Of a stretch of 6,999 bases of DNA, positions 1-4,844 are shown piece by piece. The DNA is from Hyphomicrobiales bacterium. GTDB taxonomy: Bacteria; Pseudomonadota; Alphaproteobacteria; Rhizobiales; NORP267. Within the stretch, counting starts at the first letter, position 1. Every line of letters starts with the position of its first letter. The DNA is taken from the NCBI GenBank assembly GCA_016764455.1, contig JAESRU010000011.1, forward strand, positions 440-7,438. Direction: 5' to 3'. The notes under the pieces were generated by a model. That model was not told the origin of the DNA, did not search any database, and saw nothing but the letters and a program-made list of their open reading frames with translations. The translations under genes and the position numbers were made by a program.

Positions 1-39
1 GCCTCGACTAATAAAAACCATTCCAAACCGGATCATACA

Positions 40-717
40 ATGCCCTCACCAAAACCAATTATCCTCTTTGATCTCGACGGCACCCTTGTCGATACCGCCC
101 CCGATCTGACAGCTGCTCTGAATGTGTCGCTTGTCGCAGGCGGCGCTGAGATTGTTAGCGTCGATCATGTGCGCAATACAATCGGGATGGGCGCCCGCAA
201 ACTGATCGAACGCGGATTGGCTTTGTCAGACCAGACCGCCGACACGGCAGAGCTGGACAATCTGATTGAGGTGTTTCTGAAATTTTACCGGGCCAATATC
301 GATACCCATAGTGCGTTTTACCCCGGCGCACTGGCGCTCATGGACCAGCTTGATGCTGCCGACATATTGTATGCGATCTGCACCAACAAGCGCGAGGCCA
401 TGGCGCTCAGTTTGATGGAGGCGCTCGGCCACAAGGATCGGTTTGCGATGATTGCCGGTGTCGACACCCATCCAGTCAACAAGCCTGACCCGGGCCATTT
501 GACATTGACGGTGGAACACATAGGCGCTGATCCAAAACGCGTTATCATGGTGGGTGATAGTTTTGCTGATGTGGAATCGGCGCGCCGGGCGGGGTATCCG
601 TGCATTGGCGTCAGTTTTGGATACACGAATACCCCGATGCGTGAGCTGGAACCAGATTTTGTCATCGATCATCTGGACGAAATCTGGCCCCATGCCCAGC
701 AATTGCTGGAAATCTGA
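40..717 (+). CDS. gph: Phosphoglycolate phosphatase, HAD superfamily
   Basis: A 225-residue cytoplasmic hydrolase that should convert 2-phosphoglycolate to glycolate, clearing a product of DNA repair and oxidative damage to sugars. All four HAD motifs are visible. Motif I is FDLDGTLVD, with nucleophile Asp11 and acid/base Asp13. Motif II is Thr115 in ICTNK. Motif III is Lys148 in NKPDP, and motif IV is GDSFAD with Asp173 and Asp177. Residues 19-95 form the helical cap expected of the Gph/PGMB-like subfamily, and the length is normal for Gph. The ATG at 40 puts FDLDGT at the usual distance from the N-terminus. However, no clear Shine-Dalgarno precedes it, and its frame stays open back to base 1, so a start outside the window cannot be excluded. 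The gene ends 13 bp from the stop of the convergent gene. Related HAD phosphatases share these motifs, so the substrate is inferred from overall similarity. Confidence 0.88.
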   Translation: MPSPKPIILFDLDGTLVDTAPDLTAALNVSLVAGGAEIVSVDHVRNTIGMGARKLIERGLALSDQTADTAELDNLIEVFLKFYRANIDTHSAFYPGALALMDQLDAADILYAICTNKREAMALSLMEALGHKDRFAMIAGVDTHPVNKPDPGHLTLTVEHIGADPKRVIMVGDSFADVESARRAGYPCIGVSFGYTNTPMRELEPDFVIDHLDEIWPHAQQLLEI

Positions 718-730
718 ATTTCAAATTCCG

Positions 731-2206
731 CTAATTGGTTGCAATGAAACTGTTGAGCGCATCGCGACGCGGTTCAGCAGCACTTGAACCAAGGCCGATC
801 GCCCGGGCGTACCAGACCAGTGAGGTGCCAGGTTCCGCCACCGTGGAATTTACGGCGGCAGCTTCGGCGCTAAGATAAAGCGGATCATAGGTCATGCCCG
901 CCTTGAGAGCCGCTTCCGCGTCACCAGCATTGGCAGCTTCTTCATAAAGCGTGCGGGCGGTTTCAATATCACCACGCGCCAACAAGGTATCGGCCTGATC
1001 TACGATCACAGACGGATCAATTGATGTGATCGGTGTGACTGGCATTGGTGTTGAACCCGATGCACTGGCCAATTGGTTGCCAGCCGTGATCTTGGCGATC
1101 AGATGATTTTCTTCATTGCCTGTTTGCGTGCCGTCGCTTGTCACAACACGTGACTGGTCTTTGGGCTGGATACCGGCGGTTGAATTTGTGGCAGGCGCGG
1201 GAACATTCAGACTGCCCGGCAACAGGCGAACGGGCAACAATTTGCTATCCACGACCTTGCCGTCCTGACCAATGAGCTGGACCCGGATATCGTAGGAACC
1301 GGTTGCTCCTATCGGCGTAAACATGGTGAGGTCTGCCAGGGCATTTGCTTCAACAAGCCAGGCACCCCGGCTGGTTTCGATGCCAGCGGAAAGGCCCGCC
1401 CCTTCCGGCAATCCGCTGATGGCAAGGCTTGCGCCAAGACCAGCGACAGGATTGATTTCCACCCCCAAGGGGATCGCTGCACCAGAAACACCTTGGACGG
1501 GGTGTATCGCAATGGTTGGATTTGCCCGCACGACAACACTGGCAACCCGGATCGGTTGCAGGTCAACAGGCTGTTCGATTCTGGAAATCTCTGCGGCCGG
1601 TGGCGCGGTCTGGATGTCAATCGGGGTTTTCCCAAAACCCGGCAACGACATGGGGTAATTCATAAAGTAGAGCGCCAGAAACCCGGCCAGCGCAATCGAT
1701 GCAAAGCCGGACAGAATTGCAAACAAACCGATCCCGTGCGATTGACGCGCCTGGACCTGAAATGCATTTGGAATTTCTGGTGGCCTGGTTTCGCGCTCCG
1801 CGAGTTTAGAAGCATTGTCGGCTCCTTTATCGCTCATGCCAGTTTCCAGCCCGCCGCGCGCCATTTGACGTTCCAAATCATCATCGTTTGAGATGGTCCT
1901 CACCGCAGCAAGCGCTTCATCAAGGGCACGGAGAAATTCTTCCGGGTCCTGAACCTGATCTGTATTGGGTAAAATCTCAGTCAAGATTGCAGCTTTAGTC
2001 GGTTCACCTGCAGCCACCATGTCATCTTGAATAATATAGGGGTTTGGAACCGAATCCTTGCCTGTGTCTGGGCTGCACCTTTTGACATCAGCAAGATCAA
2101 CGATCACCGGATAATCCGGGATAGCTGGATAGTTCGGCACGGCCGGATAACCCGGTGTGGCCTGAAAATTCTGGTCCGCCTGGATAGGATTATGTGCTTC
2201 TGACAT
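731..2206 (-). CDS. Single-pass membrane protein with Pro/Tyr-rich tail and Sel1/TPR-like C-terminus, function unknown
   Basis: A 491-residue protein I cannot name. Residues 1-157 are hydrophilic and probably cytoplasmic. They begin with a Pro/Tyr-rich stretch containing three six-residue repeats (about 19-36) and include an acidic helical part (about 86-115). One hydrophobic segment (about 158-182) should anchor the protein with the C-terminus in the periplasm; no cleavable signal peptide is seen. Residues about 240-330 are beta-rich, with a 'ISGLPEGAGLSAGIE...GAWLVEANALADLTM' style pattern recalling Ig/cadherin-like modules. A low-complexity Ser/Thr/Pro linker (about 331-395) follows. Residues about 398-475 resemble Sel1/TPR helices ('ARGDIETARTLYEEAANAGDAEAALKAG' style, then 'WYARAIGLGS'). 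The start is supported by AGGAG six bases before the ATG. It probably acts as an envelope scaffold, but that is inference from architecture only. It is convergent with gph and its 5' side faces the end of the MFS gene. Confidence 0.8.
   Translation of the reverse strand: MSEAHNPIQADQNFQATPGYPAVPNYPAIPDYPVIVDLADVKRCSPDTGKDSVPNPYIIQDDMVAAGEPTKAAILTEILPNTDQVQDPEEFLRALDEALAAVRTISNDDDLERQMARGGLETGMSDKGADNASKLAERETRPPEIPNAFQVQARQSHGIGLFAILSGFASIALAGFLALYFMNYPMSLPGFGKTPIDIQTAPPAAEISRIEQPVDLQPIRVASVVVRANPTIAIHPVQGVSGAAIPLGVEINPVAGLGASLAISGLPEGAGLSAGIETSRGAWLVEANALADLTMFTPIGATGSYDIRVQLIGQDGKVVDSKLLPVRLLPGSLNVPAPATNSTAGIQPKDQSRVVTSDGTQTGNEENHLIAKITAGNQLASASGSTPMPVTPITSIDPSVIVDQADTLLARGDIETARTLYEEAANAGDAEAALKAGMTYDPLYLSAEAAAVNSTVAEPGTSLVWYARAIGLGSSAAEPRRDALNSFIATN
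2099..2155 (-). repeat. Three 18-bp coding repeats (YPxxPx hexapeptide)
   Basis: Near the N-terminus of the membrane protein, three imperfect 18-bp units encode GYPAVP, NYPAIP and DYPVIV. On the + strand the units start CCGGATAA, CTGGATAG and CCGGATAA. The repeats keep the reading frame and place a Tyr-Pro pair every six residues in the cytoplasmic tail. Such motifs are often extended and can act as ligands for protein partners, but no specific partner can be read from the sequence. Confidence 0.7.
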
Positions 2207-2212
2207 GTCGCG

Positions 2213-2217
2213 CTCCT
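2213..2217 (-). promoter_or_regulatory. Ribosome binding site of the membrane protein gene
   Basis: The minus strand reads AGGAG, then six bases, then ATG. This is a canonical Shine-Dalgarno and fixes the start at 2206. Confidence 0.75.
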
Positions 2218-2258
2218 AATCAACATTGGCGAGACGTGTGAGGCGACGGGGTTTATCG

Positions 2259-2285
2259 AGACCTTTCTGGATACCAAAAAGGTCT
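2259..2285. repeat. 8-bp perfect inverted repeat (AGACCTTT / AAAGGTCT)
   Basis: Bases 2259-2266 and 2278-2285 are perfect reverse complements around an 11-base loop, and a G-U pair could extend the stem by one. The element lies 53 bp upstream of the start codon of the membrane protein gene, in its probable 5' leader or promoter. No long T-tract follows on either strand, so an intrinsic terminator is unlikely. It could be a leader hairpin or a spaced dyad for a regulator. A chance occurrence remains possible. Confidence 0.35.
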
Positions 2286-2475
2286 TTCACCACCGCTCAC
2301 AACGGCTCTTCTCCCCCACCCGCTGTCGAAGCTGCCTGAAATTCCGACAATCTTGACTAGATGCAGAGAATTGGACCAAACCGTGATCGGAAGTTGGCGA
2401 AATATTGATTTATCGGGCCAGATTTTCACATAAATGCGAAATCGAGCACAATCTGCAAGGTTGTGTGATGCGGGT

Positions 2476-3666
2476 TCAGGTCACTGGGGTCGGGCGTCTG
2501 GCCAGGGCGACAGCAGACATCGCTGTAATGACCGCTGCTACCAGAAGGGCTGGAATGGCGTCATTCCAATGGTCGTTGCGGGAGATGAGAAACGCACAAA
2601 TGGGCGGCGCCAATAGCTGACCGATGGCAGCACCCTGTACAAGCATGCCGCTGACGCTGGCAAATTGGCGCTGGCTCGGCGCTTGTACCGGCACCTGCGA
2701 AAACAGCGTAGACGGGATCAGGCCACCAAATGTCGAGAATAGCAGCGCTCCTAATATCCGAACTGTTTCTGAAGAATCATCCATAAAAACGGCTACTTCG
2801 CCGACGGCCATCGCCAGGCATCCAGCCAAAATCAGATATAAGGGCCGCGCACCACGGCTCATCAGGAAACCTGACGATACATTTCCAACGGCATTCCCCA
2901 GCACGATAAAAGCCACCACAATTGCCGCACTTTCCGGGCGAAAGCCGTTCAAATCTACAAGCATGAGGGGCAAGAACCCGGCAACAGCAAGATACTGGCC
3001 AGCGTAAAATGTGAAGATGAGGCTCAATAGCAATGGCCCGGGAGATCGAATTACCTGGAAAACATCACTTAACCTAAGCCGTGTTTCAGTCTCTTCTGGA
3101 GGTGCGGGAATATCTTTGCGTATCAGCCAAAGCAGAAACGCAACGAGCAGGATCACGATAGCTGCAGCGATCCACACGCCTTGCCACCCCGCATAAAGCA
3201 GAAGCGGACCCGCTGAGAGCAACATGAAGCCGGAACCGGCCGGCATATATGAGCCCCACATAGCAAGCGCCGTTCGCCGGTTTGCACCATTCGCCACCCG
3301 GGCAATCAAGGCGGGAATCGACACCGAGGTCATAATAAAGCCGAAGCCTTCGATGGTGCGGGTGACAAGAATTGCCGTTTCGGTTTCGGAATATGCACCA
3401 ACCACAGAAGCCGCAGCGCACAATAACATTCCAGCAATCGCGGTGTGCATTTGGCCGAACCTATCGGCGATACCACCAAGAAAAACCGCACAAAAGGCCG
3501 CCATAAGACTGAAGATGGAAACCACCCAGCCCGCTGTAACCAATGAAATACCGAGATCGATGCGCAATGCCGGCAGCGCAGGCGGCACCTTGCCGACCTG
3601 CATTGCCACGGCGGCTCCCGCCCCGATCAAAAGAACCACCCGTAACCAAGACGTTGAACCATTCAT
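2476..3666 (-). CDS. Major facilitator superfamily (MFS) transporter, substrate unknown
   Basis: A 396-residue inner-membrane carrier with about twelve hydrophobic segments in two halves, joined by a charged loop (about 184-208). Length and layout are typical of the 12-helix MFS. The loop between helices 2 and 3 carries the family signature GGIADRFGQ (Gly64-Gln72), and helix 4 carries the conserved Arg103 in TRTIEGFG. Helix 5 has a Gly/Pro-rich stretch (Gly138-Pro154) that recalls the antiporter-type motif C, though loosely. General resemblance is to cyanate/nitroimidazole-type (CynX/NimT-like) or drug exporters, but the substrate cannot be assigned. An in-frame TAA 15 bases upstream excludes a longer protein, so the ATG at 3666 is the only standard start nearby. 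No Shine-Dalgarno at normal spacing is seen; a very short leader from the promoter at 3681-3709 would explain that. It is divergent from the two-component operon and could be co-regulated with it, which is not shown. Confidence 0.88.
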   Translation of the reverse strand: MNGSTSWLRVVLLIGAGAAVAMQVGKVPPALPALRIDLGISLVTAGWVVSIFSLMAAFCAVFLGGIADRFGQMHTAIAGMLLCAAASVVGAYSETETAILVTRTIEGFGFIMTSVSIPALIARVANGANRRTALAMWGSYMPAGSGFMLLSAGPLLLYAGWQGVWIAAAIVILLVAFLLWLIRKDIPAPPEETETRLRLSDVFQVIRSPGPLLLSLIFTFYAGQYLAVAGFLPLMLVDLNGFRPESAAIVVAFIVLGNAVGNVSSGFLMSRGARPLYLILAGCLAMAVGEVAVFMDDSSETVRILGALLFSTFGGLIPSTLFSQVPVQAPSQRQFASVSGMLVQGAAIGQLLAPPICAFLISRNDHWNDAIPALLVAAVITAMSAVALARRPTPVT

Positions 3667-3680
3667 GATGGTGTCTATGC

Positions 3681-3709
3681 CTTATACGGATTGGCCAAAC
3701 AAGTGTGAA
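3681..3709 (-). promoter_or_regulatory. Sigma70-type promoter of the MFS gene
   Basis: On the minus strand TTCACA (3704-3709; five of six matches to TTGACA), a 17-base spacer and TATAAG (3681-3686; five of six to TATAAT) form the best promoter match in the window. Transcription would begin near 3674, leaving a leader of only about eight bases before the ATG at 3666. This fits the missing ribosome binding site. One copy of the direct repeat GTTTGGCCA lies in the spacer and the other directly abuts the -35 on its upstream side. Confidence 0.5.
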
Positions 3710-3718
3710 TGGCCAAAC
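3692..3718. repeat. Direct repeat TGGCCAAAC, two copies, 18 bp apart
   Basis: TGGCCAAAC occurs at 3692-3700 and 3710-3718, identical over nine bases. The first copy lies within the palindrome TTGGCCAA plus AC. The copies flank the -35 hexamer of the MFS promoter, so bound protein would sit in the spacer and just upstream of -35. This arrangement suggests an operator, but no regulator is encoded beside it except the response regulator, which has no DNA-binding domain. Confidence 0.45.
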
Positions 3719-3733
3719 TTGCCGGCGCGTCCC

Positions 3734-3756
3734 AATTTGTCCGGGAATTGTCCGGG
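3734..3756. repeat. Tandem direct repeat AATTTGTCCGGG / AATTGTCCGGG
   Basis: Two adjacent units of 12 and 11 bases differ by one T. They lie 25 to 47 bp upstream of the -35 of the MFS promoter and about 58 bp before the candidate -35 of the response regulator operon. They could be an activator or repressor site for either gene, or a slippage duplication without function. Confidence 0.4.
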
Positions 3757-3813
3757 TCATGTTGATTTGTGAAGATTGCCGATTGAGCCATGATAAAAAA
3801 TGACCTCAAAATA

Positions 3814-3842
3814 ATGACAGGTAAATGTATCGAAAGGATAAA
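3814..3842 (+). promoter_or_regulatory. Candidate promoter of the two-component operon
   Basis: ATGACA (3814-3819; five of six to TTGACA), a 17-base spacer and GATAAA (3837-3842; four of six to TATAAT) lie in AT-rich DNA upstream of the leader ORF and response regulator. Transcription would begin near 3849, just before the AAGGAG at 3854. The -10 match is modest, and other AT-rich hexamers nearby could serve instead. Confidence 0.35.
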
Positions 3843-3850
3843 TATTTATC
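3837..3850. repeat. Perfect 14-bp palindrome GATAAATATTTATC
   Basis: The sequence is its own reverse complement over fourteen bases with no spacer, the form expected for a dimeric regulator site. It covers the candidate -10 and reaches the expected transcription start of the operon, so a protein bound here should block transcription. As RNA it would form only a weak AT hairpin, so a role in DNA is more likely. AT-rich composition raises the odds of a chance palindrome. Confidence 0.4.
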
Positions 3851-3853
3851 AGC

Positions 3854-3859
3854 AAGGAG
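3854..3859 (+). promoter_or_regulatory. Strong Shine-Dalgarno AAGGAG without a close start codon
   Basis: AAGGAG matches the anti-Shine-Dalgarno core well, but the first ATG after it is twelve bases away (3872). This is longer than the usual five to nine. It is the main evidence that the short leader ORF could be translated, and the long spacing is the main reason to doubt it. Confidence 0.35.
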
Positions 3860-3871
3860 TTAGAAATATAC

Positions 3872-3949
3872 ATGCAAGGTAAACAACTTATTGTTAATCT
3901 ATTATCCCGTAAACTTTGCAAACGTCTACTTTATTTGCGCAGGGCTTAG
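3872..3949 (+). CDS. Possible 25-residue leader peptide ahead of the response regulator
   Basis: A short open frame beginning MQGKQLIVNL and ending LYLRRA stops at TAG (3947-3949), directly followed by the ATG of the response regulator in the same frame. The peptide is rich in Leu and Lys/Arg (K4, R13, K14, K17, R18, R23, R24) and would be amphipathic and basic. AAGGAG lies upstream at an unusually long spacing. The abutting stop and start would allow translational coupling, since a ribosome ending at TAG is placed on the next start, whose own AGGG site lies in the last codons of this ORF. No function can be assigned, and it may be an untranslated leader. Confidence 0.3.
   Translation: MQGKQLIVNLLSRKLCKRLLYLRRA
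3941..3944 (+). promoter_or_regulatory. Ribosome binding site of the response regulator gene
   Basis: AGGG ends five bases before the ATG at 3950. The match is moderate and the spacing acceptable. The in-frame TAG immediately before the ATG rules out any upstream start for the response regulator. Confidence 0.5.
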
Positions 3950-4822
3950 ATGAAAAAAATACTAGTTGTTGAAGATGAACTTATAATTCGGAATGATATT
4001 GTTGAGGAGTTGGAATGCCAGGGTTACGACGTTCTTCAGGCATGTGACGGTGCCGAAGGCTTGGCGTCCATTATTGCCAACAAACCCGATATAGTTCTGT
4101 CAGATATCACAATGCCGAAAATGAACGGCCACGAAATGCTGATCACGCTCCGCAACAATCATCCCGATCTCGCCGACATTCCAATTGTATTCTTGTCTGC
4201 CCTCGCCGATCGCCAGGATATTATCAAAGGTAAATTATTGGGCGCAGACGATTATCTGACCAAACCTATTGACTATGAAATGATGCTTGCCACGGTGAAT
4301 TCCAGGCTTCGTCAGGTAAAGCGCATGGAACAACGCAAGCTGAGTCAATTGCTGAAGCTCCATGCTGCCTTGTCACGAACGCCGGGCCAGGCAGCAGATT
4401 CAATGCCCGCCGCGCCGCCCGAAGAAATACCTCAAATGACGGTGGTGACCATTTCAAATCATGAAGTGGATCTGTCAGAAATCAAGGTTAAATTGGAAGG
4501 CCAGAACCATCGGGTGATCGAAATGGATAGCGGTGTCGTATTCCAGGCTTCGCTTGATAACATCGCGCCAGACCTTGTGTTGGTATCGTTAAATACAACC
4601 GATATGCGTGCTTCGATGATGGTGCGGTTGATAAAAGCCAAGCGCGAATGCGCGTTTCCAATTGTTCTGCTGGTGCCACCGACAAAGCAAAATCAGCTCA
4701 ACCCGTCACACGAAAGCTGGTTCGACGCCATCATCCAAATGCCATGCAGTGGCGATGAATTTACGGCGCAAATCAACGCGCTGGACACAGGAACCGGGGC
4801 TCCGGTCTTGATGGCGTCCTGA
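3950..4822 (+). CDS. Two-component response regulator with tandem receiver domains and no output domain
   Basis: A 290-residue cytoplasmic protein. Residues 1-123 form an intact CheY-like receiver with the acidic pair Glu8/Asp9, phospho-acceptor Asp52 in LSDITMP, Ser83 and Lys105 in LTKP. A basic helical linker and a Pro/Ala-rich stretch (about 119-160) lead to a second alpha/beta domain (about 163-277). This follows the receiver pattern (PDLVLVSLN, FPIVLLVPP) but has Ser, Val and Met where the phosphorylated Asp, Ser/Thr and Lys should be. No DNA-binding, GGDEF, EAL or other effector domain follows. The order intact receiver then degenerate receiver recalls PleD without its GGDEF. It probably signals by dimerising or binding a partner after phosphorylation by the kinase encoded 22 bp downstream. 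The second-domain assignment rests on my hand alignment; the first receiver is secure. Confidence 0.9.
   Translation: MKKILVVEDELIIRNDIVEELECQGYDVLQACDGAEGLASIIANKPDIVLSDITMPKMNGHEMLITLRNNHPDLADIPIVFLSALADRQDIIKGKLLGADDYLTKPIDYEMMLATVNSRLRQVKRMEQRKLSQLLKLHAALSRTPGQAADSMPAAPPEEIPQMTVVTISNHEVDLSEIKVKLEGQNHRVIEMDSGVVFQASLDNIAPDLVLVSLNTTDMRASMMVRLIKAKRECAFPIVLLVPPTKQNQLNPSHESWFDAIIQMPCSGDEFTAQINALDTGTGAPVLMAS
4436..4780 (+). other. Degenerate receiver-like domain within the response regulator
   Basis: This encodes residues 163-277. Lined up with the first receiver, PDIVLSD (46-52) matches PDLVLVS (207-213), so Asp52 becomes Ser213. IPIVFLS matches FPIVLLV, so Ser83 becomes Val242. DYLTKP matches AIIQMP, so Lys105 becomes Met264. 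The acidic pair after strand 1 is also absent. Hydrophobic strands are kept while catalytic residues are lost, as in pseudo-receivers used for dimerisation or partner binding. Confidence 0.6.
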
Positions 4823-4830
4823 CCGCCAAT

Positions 4831-4836
4831 AGGAAG
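4831..4836 (+). promoter_or_regulatory. Ribosome binding site of the histidine kinase gene
   Basis: AGGAAG lies eight bases before the ATG at 4845, inside the 22-bp gap after the response regulator stop. It supports this start and independent translation within one operon. Confidence 0.65.
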
Positions 4837-4844
4837 TTGCCCTG

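Larger units (their letters stand above)
2207..2475. other. Intergenic region without a recognised gene
   Basis: This gap separates the end of the MFS gene from the start of the membrane protein gene, both on the minus strand. It should contain the promoter of the membrane protein gene, but I found no convincing -35/-10 pair on the minus strand. The recognisable elements are the ribosome binding site at 2213-2217 and an inverted repeat at 2259-2285. No strong intrinsic terminator for the MFS gene is visible. A plus-strand open frame starting near 2405 runs into the antisense of the MFS gene and looks spurious. Confidence 0.6.

Noticed and set aside
709..722. Short hairpin GAAAT-CTGA-ATTTC between the convergent gph and membrane protein genes, considered as a bidirectional terminator.
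   Set aside because: The stem is only five pairs, mostly A-T, with no T-tract after it. Too weak to call.
1309..1891. Overlapping open frames on both strands within the membrane protein gene.
   Set aside because: They show no domain or ribosome binding site and overlap a gene with clear topology and a good start.
2405..2620. Plus-strand open frame with an ATG in the intergenic gap, considered as a small gene.
   Set aside because: Most of it is antisense to the MFS gene, it has no ribosome binding site, and its composition is that of a shadow frame.
3224..3772. Plus-strand frame of 182 codons antisense to the 5' part of the MFS gene.
   Set aside because: It mirrors a clear twelve-helix transporter. 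Its low-complexity Ala/Thr/Pro content is typical of the antisense of a hydrophobic protein.
3799..3818. AATGAC occurring twice, 14 bases apart, considered as a regulator site.
   Set aside because: Six bases in AT-rich DNA is easily chance, and the second copy overlaps the candidate -35.
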